A DNA stretch of 64,000 nt from Arthrobacter oryzae (GTDB taxonomy: Bacteria; Actinomycetota; Actinomycetes; Actinomycetales; Micrococcaceae). Every line of letters begins with the position of its first letter. The stretch's first letter is position 1. Made by a program: the position numbers and the translations under genes. The notes beneath the pieces are model-generated. The model saw only the letters and a list, made by a program, of their open reading frames with translations. It made no database searches and was not told the origin of the DNA. Positions 8,657 through 19,354 of the stretch are shown piece by piece. The stretch is from NCBI RefSeq assembly GCF_030718995.1, contig NZ_CP132204.1:2542001-2606000 (forward strand), in the 5' to 3' direction.

Positions 8657-9700
8657 TCACGAAGTCAATACTTTAGAGGAAGCAGCAGGCTGCTGCTGGG
8701 TGATGCAGTGGATGCCGCCGCCCCTCGCGAACAGCTCGCGGGCGTCGATGCCCACGATCCGGCGGCCGGGGTAGGCGTCGGCAAGGATCCGCAGGGCCTT
8801 TTCGTCGTTGGGGTCGGCGAACGTGCAGGCAATCACGCCGCCGTTCACCACAAGGTGGTTGATGTAGCTGTAGTCCACGAAACCTTCGTGGTCCCTGAGG
8901 GAGGCGGGAGCGGGGACCTCGATGATGTTCCACTCGCGGCCTGCGGCGTCCCGGGTGGTGGCCAGGAAACTGATGATTTCGCGGCTGACCTCGAAATCGG
9001 GATGCTCCGGGTCCTGCTGCGAATGGACCAGCAGCGTTCCGGGGGAGGGGATCGCGGCCACGATGTCCACGTGCCCCCGGGTTCCGAACCGTTCGGAGTC
9101 CCTGGTCAGGCCGCGGGGCAGCCAGATAACGTGGGTGGCGCCGATGGTCCGTGCGAGTTCGGCCTCCACGTCCGCCTTGGTCAGTCCGGGATTGCGGTCC
9201 GGGTCCAGTTGCACGGTTTCGGTCACCAGCACGGTTCCCTCGCCGTCCACGTGGATGCCGCCGCCTTCATTGACCAGGGAGGAGGCAAGGTGGCAGGCTC
9301 CGGACCGGCCCGCTACTTCCGCGCCGATCAGCGCGTCTTTGTCCCAGCGCGCCCAGTCCTGCCCGCCCCAGCCGTTGAAGACCCAGTCGACCGCGCCCAG
9401 GCGCCCGTCGTCGTCGAGGACGAAGGTGGGGCCGATGTCCCGCATCCAGGCATCGTCCAGGTCCGCGATGAGCACCTCGACGGCGGCATCCAGGTAGCGC
9501 GCGGCGGTGCCGACGTCGTCGGGCGCCACCACCACGGTGACCGGCTCGAATTCGACGGCGGCATTGGCAACGGCGGCCCAGACGGACCGTGCGGCGTGTG
9601 CCTCCCCGGCGGTGTCACCGAGCGTGTAGCCGCCTGTGGGGAACGCCATCCAGACGCGCTCTTGCGGTGCCGTCTCGGCGGGCATGCGCCAGCGGCTCAT
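8657..9700 (-). CDS. aguA: Agmatine deiminase
   Basis: Hydrolyses agmatine to N-carbamoylputrescine and ammonia. The 347-residue protein belongs to the PAD_porph/agmatine deiminase family: WMAFPTGGY near the N-terminus, DDAWMRDIGPTFV, NGWGG, a histidine in GTRGHVDIVA, and the catalytic cysteine at about 332 in GGGIHCITQQQP. Its start overlaps the end of the upstream amidase gene by four bases (ATGA), so the two consecutive enzymes of the pathway are translationally coupled. Length is normal for the family. Cytosolic. Confidence 0.93.
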   Translation of the reverse strand: MSRWRMPAETAPQERVWMAFPTGGYTLGDTAGEAHAARSVWAAVANAAVEFEPVTVVVAPDDVGTAARYLDAAVEVLIADLDDAWMRDIGPTFVLDDDGRLGAVDWVFNGWGGQDWARWDKDALIGAEVAGRSGACHLASSLVNEGGGIHVDGEGTVLVTETVQLDPDRNPGLTKADVEAELARTIGATHVIWLPRGLTRDSERFGTRGHVDIVAAIPSPGTLLVHSQQDPEHPDFEVSREIISFLATTRDAAGREWNIIEVPAPASLRDHEGFVDYSYINHLVVNGGVIACTFADPNDEKALRILADAYPGRRIVGIDARELFARGGGIHCITQQQPAASSKVLTS

Positions 9701-10731
9701 GCGGTCACCTCGTGGTAGGTGCGGGCCTCGCCGCCCAGCGGCTGGTCGTGCCGCACCGGTTCGGCCAGCCGGCCGTAGGTGTCCGGGCGGCGGGTGGCCA
9801 GGAAAGGAAAAAGGGTGAGCCAGTCCCTGCGCTGGTCAAGGTCCAGGTCGGCCACCAGGACGGCGGATGCGTCGCGGGGCGCCTGGACGAGAATCCGGCC
9901 GTACGGGTCCGAGATGAAGGAGGAGCCGTAGAAATTCAAGGTTCCTTCGTTTCCCCAGCGGTTGGGGGCCACCATGAACAGGCCGTTGGCGATCCCGTTG
10001 CCCACGATCACCTGCTGCCAGAGCGGCTGGGTGTCGAACTCCGGGTGGTCCGGTTCGGAGCCGATGGCGGTGGGGTAGACCAGGATGTCTGCCCCGCCCA
10101 GGGAATACAGCCGGGCGAGTTCCGGGAACCATTCGTCCCAGCAGGTGGGCATGCCCAGCCGGGCTCCGCCCAGTTCGGCCGGGGAATGGACCTCGTAGGC
10201 ATCCCCGGCGGCGGGCCCCTGGCGGAAGAACTTGTCCTCGTAGTAGCCGGCGGTCACCGGGATGTGCAGTTTATGCGTGCGGGCAAGAAGTTCACCCCCG
10301 GGCGATACCAGGATTGCAGTGTTCAATCCAAGGCCGTCGTCCGATCCGTCCGGGTTCTCCGCGCGCTGGTAGAGGGAAGCGTGGACGGAGATGCCGTGCC
10401 GGCGGGCGGCCTCCGCGGCGAAGCGGAAGGTGGGCCCGGTCAGCAGGTCCTCAGCAAGGTCCGACGGGCGGGGGCGCGGGGCCCAAGGCCGGGCCGTATC
10501 GTTCTCCGGGCGCGTGTCCGCGGGGTAGCGGGACAGCGTCAGCTCGGGCAGGAAGACCACCGTGGCGCCGAGCCGCGCGGCGCGGCCGATGCCTTCGTCG
10601 AGTTCGGCCAGGAGGGCGTCCGGGTTTGTGTGCCAGCGGTGCTGCACCACGCCCACCCTCAGGGCGGGGCGTGCGGACGGCGTTGTCCGCGCCAGGGAAG
10701 GAGGGGAGTCGAGGCAGGAAATTTCAATCAT
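9697..10731 (-). CDS. aguB: Carbon-nitrogen hydrolase, probable N-carbamoylputrescine amidase
   Basis: Nitrilase-superfamily enzyme, expected to convert N-carbamoylputrescine to putrescine, CO2 and ammonia. The Glu-Lys-Cys triad is visible: E63 in FLPELTLSRYP, K154 in THKLHIP and C197 in PTCWDEWFPE. Several other segments (AGYYEDKFF, YPTAIGSEP, NRWG) are typical of the AguB branch. At 344 residues it is longer than usual (about 290-300), partly from a 24-residue N-terminal extension and an insertion around 70-95. The assignment rests also on coupling with agmatine deiminase. First gene of the operon, behind two palindromic operators; GGAAG precedes the ATG. Confidence 0.87.
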   Translation of the reverse strand: MIEISCLDSPPSLARTTPSARPALRVGVVQHRWHTNPDALLAELDEGIGRAARLGATVVFLPELTLSRYPADTRPENDTARPWAPRPRPSDLAEDLLTGPTFRFAAEAARRHGISVHASLYQRAENPDGSDDGLGLNTAILVSPGGELLARTHKLHIPVTAGYYEDKFFRQGPAAGDAYEVHSPAELGGARLGMPTCWDEWFPELARLYSLGGADILVYPTAIGSEPDHPEFDTQPLWQQVIVGNGIANGLFMVAPNRWGNEGTLNFYGSSFISDPYGRILVQAPRDASAVLVADLDLDQRRDWLTLFPFLATRRPDTYGRLAEPVRHDQPLGGEARTYHEVTA

Positions 10732-10759
10732 GTGCTTACTTCCAGTGAGACGACCGTCA

Positions 10760-10782
10760 CTAAATGAATGACGTTCATTTAG
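10760..10782. promoter_or_regulatory. Perfect palindromic operator overlapping the -10 of the agmatine operon
   Basis: Nine-base arms CTAAATGAA and TTCATTTAG flank TGACG. On the minus strand it overlaps a -10-like CATACT (10786-10781), which lies 18 bases from a -35-like TTGCGC (10810-10805). The size and symmetry fit a TetR- or GntR-type dimeric repressor. Confidence 0.75.
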
Positions 10783-10814
10783 TATGAGGGGTCACAAACC
10801 GTCGGCGCAAGGGT

Positions 10815-10835
10815 TAAATGAATTACGTTCTTTTA
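10815..10835. promoter_or_regulatory. Second, imperfect copy of the agmatine-operon operator
   Basis: TAAATGAA, a five-base centre TTACG, then TTCTTTTA: the same site as the one at 10760-10782 with one changed arm base. It lies just upstream of the putative -35. Centre-to-centre distance is about 54 bases, roughly five helical turns. Confidence 0.65.
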
Positions 10836-10897
10836 TTTCGGGGAACGGTGGCTGGGAGGGTGTCGGGAAGGGGCGGCGTCGTGGAGGGTGCCCGGAG

Positions 10898-11374
10898 CTA
10901 GGGTCGTTTGGCATCTGACCGCAACGACGCGCGCAGTTCCTTCCATGCCCCCGTGCACCACAGGGCCCATGCAACCAATACGGGCTGGAAGAGCAGCCGC
11001 ACCAGGCGGTCGCGGTCCGTGTCCAGGCCGAACGCGTCCGTCCGGGTCGCGTACTGCGAGATGTTGCCGGGGAAGATCAGGATAAAGAACGCCGCCGCGA
11101 GCAGGCCCACCGGGACGCGGCGTTTGCGCAGCGCGATCAAGGCGGCACCGAGGGCGACTTCCAGGACGCCGGACGCCAGGACCACGGCGTCCTTGTCCAC
11201 CGGGAACCATGGCGGAACCTGTGCCTGGAACTCCTGCCGCGCCACGGTGAGGTGGCTGATCCCGGCGAAGGCCAGCGCACTCCCGAGGGCAATGGCGCCG
11301 ATCAGCCGTGGTACCGAAACCTTCCCGGCCGGGCGGGTGAGGAGATGGGTCAGTGCCGTTCGAATCCGTTCCAT
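10898..11374 (-). CDS. DoxX-like membrane protein
   Basis: A 158-residue protein with about four hydrophobic segments and few polar residues between them. It reads as a DoxX/DoxD-like small membrane protein (GALAFAGISHLTVARQEF-type first helix with a following PPWFP motif, then ASGVLEVALGAAL and NISQYATRTDAFGLD). The ISH/PPW and NI..Y pattern is typical of the DoxX-like subfamily of unknown function. It is transcribed away from dps and has no operon partner. Confidence 0.75.
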   Translation of the reverse strand: MERIRTALTHLLTRPAGKVSVPRLIGAIALGSALAFAGISHLTVARQEFQAQVPPWFPVDKDAVVLASGVLEVALGAALIALRKRRVPVGLLAAAFFILIFPGNISQYATRTDAFGLDTDRDRLVRLLFQPVLVAWALWCTGAWKELRASLRSDAKRP

Positions 11375-11523
11375 TACCGAAAAGTAACATGCTTACCCAC
11401 CCGGGCCGGCGGCCGCAAGTCGGCTGTCAGTTACTAAGCTCACTGAGAAATTTCCTGCAGCCCTCCTCCGCCGCCCCGCGTGGCTGATAGCGTCAGGACT
11501 ACTGGACCAATCGAGGAGGATTC

Positions 11524-12015
11524 ATGAAAGCTTCACCGACGCTGACCAACAATCTGCAGGCTGTGCTCGCGGACCTGATTGAACTGCATATCCAGGGCAA
11601 GCAGGCTCACTGGAACATCGTGGGAACCAACTTCCGCGACCTCCACCTGCAGCTGGATGAAATCATCGATGCCGCCCGGAACTTCGCCGACGACATGGCG
11701 GAGCGCATGCGCGCCCTCCACGCCCTGCCGGACGGCCGCAGCGCCACTGTGGCCGAAACCACCAGCCTTGCGCAGTTCCCGCAGGGGCTGATCAACACCA
11801 GGGACGCCGTTGACCGCATCGTCGCGGCCCTGGAAGCCGCTGTGGGAACCATGCGCAAGGTCCACGATGAGGTTGACGAGGAGGATCCCACCACGGCGGA
11901 TCTGCTGCATGAGTTCATTTCGAAGCTCGAGCAGTACGCCTGGATGGTGGGCGCTGAGAACATGAAGGCTTCAGCCAGCGTGACCACTCCCGACAGCAAG
12001 CCGAGCAGCAAGTAG
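11524..12015 (+). CDS. dps: Dps-family ferritin-like protein
   Basis: Stores iron by oxidising Fe2+ with peroxide, protecting DNA during starvation and oxidative stress; forms a dodecamer in the cytosol. The ferroxidase ligands are all present with exact Dps spacing: H29, H41, D45, D56 and E60, corresponding to H51, H63, D67, D78 and E82 of E. coli Dps. Length is 163 residues. The N-terminus is short and lacks the Lys-rich DNA-binding tail; the C-terminus has a short Ser/Lys tail (SKPSSK). A GAGGAGGA element precedes the ATG. It is followed by a long hairpin and a convergent MFS gene. Confidence 0.92.
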   Translation: MKASPTLTNNLQAVLADLIELHIQGKQAHWNIVGTNFRDLHLQLDEIIDAARNFADDMAERMRALHALPDGRSATVAETTSLAQFPQGLINTRDAVDRIVAALEAAVGTMRKVHDEVDEEDPTTADLLHEFISKLEQYAWMVGAENMKASASVTTPDSKPSSK

Positions 12016-12060
12016 GCCGGCGGCAGTAGCACTACGGCGACTCCGGTCGCTGGCCACCGC

Positions 12061-12104
12061 CAGGAAGCCCGGCGCCGGAGCATGTCCCGTCGCCGGGCTT
12101 CCTG
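12061..12104. terminator. Bidirectional hairpin between dps and the MFS gene
   Basis: Perfect 14-base arms (CAGGAAGCCCGGCG and CGCCGGGCTTCCTG) around a 16-base loop, between two convergent genes. No clear T run. Confidence 0.65.
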
Positions 12105-12152
12105 CTGTCCCGGGGTGCTATCGCCCCGGATGGCGGGCGGCGTCGGGCGGAT

Positions 12153-13757
12153 CTATGTCGCCTTGGGGACTCCGCGGAGTACGACGGCGACGAGGGCTGC
12201 CGCCCCGGCCATCAGTACCAGCGCAATGGACGCCGTCACATGGACGCCCGACTCAAAGGCGACCCTGGCCGCGGACGTCAGTGCGTCCGCCAGCGGCGCC
12301 GGCAGCGACTGTGCCAGCTCCATGGCCCCCGCCAGCGTCTCCTGGGCCTGCGCGGTCCCCTCCCCGGTGCCGGCGGCGCTGACGCCCTCGGGCAGGACGA
12401 GGTTCCGCTGGTAGGACGCCGTCAGGATCGAACCGAGGATTGCCGTTCCCAGCAATGAGCCGATCTCGTAGCCGGTCTCCGAAATGGCGGCCGCTGCTCC
12501 TGATTTCTCCGGCGGCACGGATCCGAGAATCATGTCGTTGGATATCGTCTCCGCAGCGCCCACGCCCAGGGCCAGGACCAGGAGTGCGGCCAGCAGCAGC
12601 GCAGGGCCGCCGGAATGATCCCCGAACGCCACGATGAAGTAGCCGGTGGCGCTCAGCGAAAGTCCGCCGGCCACGACGAATCCGGGCCTTACCCTGCGCA
12701 CCAGCGGGACCACCAGCAGTCCGGCAAGCACGGTGGCAACCAGGGCGGGGATCATGGAGATCCCGGCCTCCGTGGGCCGCCGGCCCTCGAGTAGTTGGAG
12801 GTGTTGGGCCAGGAAGAGAATGAAGCCGTTGAAGGAAAACAGTGCCAGGACATTGGCCGTAATCGCCGTACTGAAGATCCTGTTGCCGAACAGGCTCATG
12901 TCCAGCAGGGGGCTGTGAAGCCGTTTCTGCCGCCGGACGAAGGCATAGCCCATCAGCAGTCCGAAGCCGGTGACTGCCGCCGGCACAGCGCCGAAGCCCT
13001 CCGTTGCCAGCGCCTTGATGCCGTATACGAGCGGAACCATGGTCAGCAGCGAGAGGGCGATGCTGGCAACGTCCACTGTTCCTGGCCGGGGATCCCTGGA
13101 CTCCGGAATGAGCACCGGGCCAAGGGCCAGGATGGGCAGCATGATGGGCACGGCCACCAGCAGGATGGCGCCCCACCAGAAATGCTCCACGAGCCACCCG
13201 CCGAAGATGGGCCCGAGCGCGGCGCCGCCGGAGAAGCCAGCCGCCCAGATGGCGATGGCAAGCCGGCGCCGGTTGGGATCCGGAAAGATGTTCCGGATCA
13301 GGGACAAAGTGGAAGGCATCAGCATCGCGCCGAAAAATCCGAGGGCGGCGCGCCCTGTGATCAGCCACTCCGCGCTCGGGGCAAATGCCGTGGCGGCGGA
13401 CACCGCGGCGAACCCGAAGCTGCCGATCAACAGGAGCCGCCGGCGTCCGATCCTGTCGCCGAAACTTCCCATGGCAACCAGGAGGCCAGCCAGGACCAGG
13501 GGGTACGCGTCAACGATCCACAGCAGCTGAACGCCGGTTGGCTCGAGGCTGCCGGCGATGGCGGGCAGGGCAAATGTCAGTGCGGTGTTGTCTACGGCGA
13601 CCAACAAAACCGGGAACATCAGCAACGCCAGTGCAAGCCAATCCTGTCCGCGTTTCGGTGTGTGGAGACTGCTGCCGGGAACAGGGCGGCCTGCTGCAGC
13701 GGAGCTCCGCGTGAAAGTCGGGGTGACCGGCGTCGAAGGTGCTGATGTGTTTCCCAT
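12153..13757 (-). CDS. MFS drug exporter, DHA2 (14-helix) family
   Basis: A 534-residue transporter of the EmrB/QacA type: DNTALTFALPAI in helix 1 (motif D1), GSFGDRIGRRRLLLIGS (motif A) between helices 2 and 3, and GFSGGAALGPIFGGWLVE (motif C) in helix 5, which marks proton-driven drug antiporters. About 14 membrane segments are expected. The gene is divergent from a TetR regulator and shares one palindromic operator with it, so substrate-induced derepression is likely. A -10-like TATAGT sits just upstream and there is no Shine-Dalgarno, suggesting a leaderless message. Substrate unknown. Confidence 0.88.
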   Translation of the reverse strand: MGNTSAPSTPVTPTFTRSSAAAGRPVPGSSLHTPKRGQDWLALALLMFPVLLVAVDNTALTFALPAIAGSLEPTGVQLLWIVDAYPLVLAGLLVAMGSFGDRIGRRRLLLIGSFGFAAVSAATAFAPSAEWLITGRAALGFFGAMLMPSTLSLIRNIFPDPNRRRLAIAIWAAGFSGGAALGPIFGGWLVEHFWWGAILLVAVPIMLPILALGPVLIPESRDPRPGTVDVASIALSLLTMVPLVYGIKALATEGFGAVPAAVTGFGLLMGYAFVRRQKRLHSPLLDMSLFGNRIFSTAITANVLALFSFNGFILFLAQHLQLLEGRRPTEAGISMIPALVATVLAGLLVVPLVRRVRPGFVVAGGLSLSATGYFIVAFGDHSGGPALLLAALLVLALGVGAAETISNDMILGSVPPEKSGAAAAISETGYEIGSLLGTAILGSILTASYQRNLVLPEGVSAAGTGEGTAQAQETLAGAMELAQSLPAPLADALTSAARVAFESGVHVTASIALVLMAGAAALVAVVLRGVPKAT

Positions 13758-13762
13758 GACAA

Positions 13763-13790
13763 TAACTATACCGTCCGGACGGTACAGTTA
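13763..13790. promoter_or_regulatory. TetR operator between the MFS exporter and its regulator
   Basis: The core TACCGTCCGGACGGTA (13769-13784) is a perfect palindrome; symmetry extends to TAACT/AGTTA on the flanks with one mismatched pair. It lies six bases from the exporter ATG and covers its -10-like element, and is about 36 bases from the tetR start. Confidence 0.85.
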
Positions 13791-13825
13791 AGAAACCGGC
13801 CCACCAACCGGGCATGATAGGAGCC

Positions 13826-14365
13826 ATGGCCAGAAAACCCGTTGCGCGCGAAGCTGTGCTGGACGCCTTTGAATCCCTCCTGATCGAAGTGGGCGAACGT
13901 GCCGCCACGCTGGACGCCGTTGCCCGGCGCGCCGGCGTTTCCAAAGGCGGGCTGCTGTACCACTTCCCGAACAAGGAGGCTTTGATTTCGGCGTTGCTGG
14001 AACGGATGGACCTGCTCGTTGCGGGAGATCTGGACGTGATGGCAAAAGCTCCGGAAGGGGCTGCGGCCTACTTCATACGGTCCTCGCTCTGGGCGGGAAC
14101 CCCGCTGGACCGCGCGTTTGTTGCTGCCACGCGGCTCGCCGAGGTGGCCCACGCGGAAACGATGCACCGGTTCGCGGCAGTCCAGCGGAGCTGGCTGGAG
14201 CTTTTGGCCGGCGACGTCGGGCCGGCCATGGCCAAGGCTGTCCTCTATATGGGTGACGGCCTGTACTACAACGCCATGCTGGCCAGCGGCCCCGGTGCCG
14301 CCCCGCCGGAAATGAGCGGCGACGTCGACAGCCTCCTGGCCGCCGTCGAGCGGCTCCGCGGCTGA
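13826..14365 (+). CDS. TetR-family transcriptional regulator
   Basis: A 179-residue repressor. The N-terminal helix-turn-helix (about 1-50) contains AREAVLDAFESLLIEVGERAATLDAVARRAGVSKGGLLYHFPNKEAL-type sequence, with the TetR signature GGLLYHFPNKEAL; the rest is the ligand-binding domain, here of the TetR_C_37-like type with WLELLAGD and YYNAMLA. It lies divergently from the MFS exporter it most likely represses, with the shared operator between them. The start at 13826 has TAGGAG seven bases upstream, better than the in-frame ATG at 13814. Autoregulation is expected. Confidence 0.88.
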   Translation: MARKPVAREAVLDAFESLLIEVGERAATLDAVARRAGVSKGGLLYHFPNKEALISALLERMDLLVAGDLDVMAKAPEGAAAYFIRSSLWAGTPLDRAFVAATRLAEVAHAETMHRFAAVQRSWLELLAGDVGPAMAKAVLYMGDGLYYNAMLASGPGAAPPEMSGDVDSLLAAVERLRG

Positions 14366-14475
14366 CGTCCGTCATGCGGCGCCGGGCTGGACGGCAGAGT
14401 TTGCAGACTGGACCGCCGCGTAGGACAATTGCAGCTGTGACTGTTGTCACCGCTAACTAAATATGCCTTTGATCT

Positions 14476-14693
14476 GCGGCGGGAGAGTTCTGCAAGTAGG
14501 TACAAGCAGGCGCCGTAGGAGCAAACCCTCCCCAGGAATCTCTCAGGCCCATGTACCGCCGCGGCAAGGCAACTCTGGAAAGCAGCAGGCTGTCCGCTGG
14601 GACGTGCCTGCTCACCGACGGTGCAAGCGGAGCCATGCGTAAGCTGGTCCCCGCGGAAACTCTCAGGTCCAATACAGAGCGGGGAGGAACCCG
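14476..14693 (+). ncRNA. Tandem glycine riboswitch
   Basis: Two glycine aptamers in a row precede gcvP. The first (about 14476-14566) has GGGAGAG, GCCGTAGGAGCAA and GAATCTCTCAGGC; the second (about 14570-14690) has AACTCTGGAAAGC, CACCGACGGTGCAAG, GGAAACTCTCAGGTCCAAT and ACAGAGCGGGGAGG. These are the conserved blocks of the gcvT-type riboswitch. Glycine binding to such tandem aptamers usually turns the downstream glycine-cleavage genes on. The GTG of gcvP follows about 50 bases later. Confidence 0.95.
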
Positions 14694-14740
14694 AACCACT
14701 GCGGCGCATCCGGCGCTGCCATTAGTAATGGAGTTCCTTC

Positions 14741-17599
<2,859 letters not shown>

Positions 17600-17611
17600 G
17601 GATTTCCCGCG

Positions 17612-18760
17612 ATGACTGAGAATTACACCGCGCTCTACGAAGAGCACAAGAAGCTCGGCGCGTCCTTCACCGATTTCGGTGGCTGGCAGATGCCCCTGAA
17701 GTACTCCTCCGAGCTGGCCGAACACCACGCCGTCCGCAACGCGGCAGGCCTGTTTGACCTCTCCCACATGGGCGAAGTCTGGGTCACCGGCCCGGACGCC
17801 GCAGCGTTCCTGGACTATGCCCTGGTGGGCAAGATCTCCGCCATGTCCGTGGGCAAGGCAAAGTACTCGCTGATCTGCCAGGAAGACGGCGGCATCATCG
17901 ACGACCTCATCACGTACCGGCGCCCTGTTGCTGAAGACGGCACGGACAGGTTCCTGGTTGTCCCGAACGCCGGCAACGCCGTCGTGGTCGCCGAAGCACT
18001 GGCGGAACGGGCTGCAAACTTCGACGTCGTGGTGGACGACGCTTCCGCTGACACCTCGCTGATCGCCGTCCAGGGTCCCAAGGCCGAAGCCATTCTGCTT
18101 CGCCTGGTGCCCGCGGCACAGCACGAACTGGTGACCGGCCTGAAGTACTACGCCGCCGTGGAGGTTCCCTTCATGGTGGCCGGCAGCAGCAAGGACCTCC
18201 TGCTGGCCCGCACCGGGTACACCGGTGAGGACGGTTTCGAGATCTTCGTGGACAACGCCGACGCCGCAGCCCTGTGGCAGGCAATCTCGGCTGTGGCCGA
18301 GGAAGGCGAGCTCGTCCCGGCCGGCCTGGCCTGCCGCGACTCGCTGCGCCTGGAAGCCGGCATGCCGCTCTACGGCAACGAGCTCTCCCGCGAAGGCAAT
18401 CCCTACGCAGCAGGCCTCGGCCCGGTTGTCTCACTCGCCAAGGTAAGCGACTTCGTGGGCCGTGCGGCGCTCGAAGCACTCAAGGCCGGCGGCGCCGGTT
18501 CCACGAGCGGCCGCAAGCTGGTGGGCTTGAAAGGCCTGGGCCGGCGTGCCGGCCGCGGCCACTACCCGGTCCTCAAGGACGGCAACGTTGTTGGCGAAGT
18601 GACGTCCGGCCAGCCGAGCCCCACCCTGGGCTACCCGGTGGCATTGGCCTACGTCGACGTCGAACACTCCGAGGTAGGCACTGCCCTGGACATCGACCTG
18701 CGCGGCAAGGCCGAGCCCTTCGAAGTGGTCGCACTGCCTTTCTACAAGCGCCAAAAGTAG
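17612..18760 (+). CDS. gcvT: Aminomethyltransferase, T protein
   Basis: Transfers the methylene carbon from the GcvH-bound aminomethyl group to tetrahydrofolate and releases ammonia. The 382-residue protein has the family sequence: FTDFGGWQMPLKYSSELAEHHAVR near the start, GLFDLSHMGEV, YSLICQEDGGIIDDLI, ARTGYTGEDGFEIF and the conserved aspartate in CRDSLRLEAGMPLYG. It starts 12 bases after gcvP and is co-transcribed. A 210-base gap with a repeat element separates it from gcvH. Confidence 0.96.
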   Translation: MTENYTALYEEHKKLGASFTDFGGWQMPLKYSSELAEHHAVRNAAGLFDLSHMGEVWVTGPDAAAFLDYALVGKISAMSVGKAKYSLICQEDGGIIDDLITYRRPVAEDGTDRFLVVPNAGNAVVVAEALAERAANFDVVVDDASADTSLIAVQGPKAEAILLRLVPAAQHELVTGLKYYAAVEVPFMVAGSSKDLLLARTGYTGEDGFEIFVDNADAAALWQAISAVAEEGELVPAGLACRDSLRLEAGMPLYGNELSREGNPYAAGLGPVVSLAKVSDFVGRAALEALKAGGAGSTSGRKLVGLKGLGRRAGRGHYPVLKDGNVVGEVTSGQPSPTLGYPVALAYVDVEHSEVGTALDIDLRGKAEPFEVVALPFYKRQK

Positions 18761-18770
18761 CTTTGGGGTT

Positions 18771-18899
18771 GCGTTGGGGCTGAGATCCTCTGCATGCTGC
18801 TCCCCACCGGCTCCCTAGCCTCGCAAGCTCGGCAAGGGAACCCTGCCGGCGTGGGCCCACGTCGCTCTGACGCACTCTGCCGGATCCCAGCCCCAACGC
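18771..18899. repeat. Inverted-repeat element between gcvT and gcvH (MITE-like)
   Basis: A 129-base segment bounded by 18-base terminal inverted repeats, GCGTTGGGGCTGAGATCC (18771-18788) and the complement at 18882-18899, with one mismatch. Inside is a perfect 12-base palindrome CGTGGGCCCACG (18850-18861) and further complementary GC-rich stretches. It contains no gene and splits an otherwise tight operon. I see no obvious target-site duplication. Confidence 0.6.
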
Positions 18900-18941
18900 T
18901 CTCTCACTTCCTGCAGTGTTTGGGCCAACGCTCTCTCACTT
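18893..18941 (+). repeat. Two copies of a 17-base direct repeat before gcvH
   Basis: CCAACGCTCTCTCACTT occurs at 18893-18909 and again at 18925-18941. The first copy overlaps the right end of the inverted-repeat element. The second lies 30 bases before the gcvH start. Confidence 0.75.
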
Positions 18942-18970
18942 TTCGCAAACCAAACTAAAGGAAAAAACAC

Positions 18971-19354
18971 ATGGCAAAAGTAGCCCCTGAACTCCAGTAC
19001 TCCGACGAGCACGAGTGGGTGGCCCGGGAAGCCGGCAACCTCGTGTCCATCGGGATTTCCGCCGTGGCCACGGACGCGCTCGGCGACATTGTGTACGTTG
19101 ACCTGCCCGAGGTCGGCGCCACGGTGACCGCTGGGGAGACCTGCGGCGAGGTCGAGTCCACCAAGTCCGTTTCGGACCTGTACTCCCCGGTCGCCGGCGA
19201 GGTCACCGAAACCAACTCCGCCGTCGTCGACGACCCCGCGCTGATCAACAGCGACCCGTACGGCGCCGGCTGGCTCTTTAAGGTCGCCGCCGAATCGGAC
19301 GGCCCGCTGCTCTCCGCCGAGGAATACGCTTCCAAGAACGGCGGCGAACTGTGA
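18971..19354 (+). CDS. gcvH: Glycine cleavage system H protein
   Basis: The lipoylated carrier that shuttles the aminomethyl group between GcvP, GcvT and dihydrolipoamide dehydrogenase. The 127-residue protein has YSDEHEWV at the start and the lipoylation lysine K65 in [21 protein letters not shown] purine-rich stretch (AAAGGAAAAAA) serves as ribosome binding site. Its stop overlaps the glyA start (GTGA). The lipoylation enzymes and the L protein are not in this window. Confidence 0.96.
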   Translation: MAKVAPELQYSDEHEWVAREAGNLVSIGISAVATDALGDIVYVDLPEVGATVTAGETCGEVESTKSVSDLYSPVAGEVTETNSAVVDDPALINSDPYGAGWLFKVAAESDGPLLSAEEYASKNGGEL

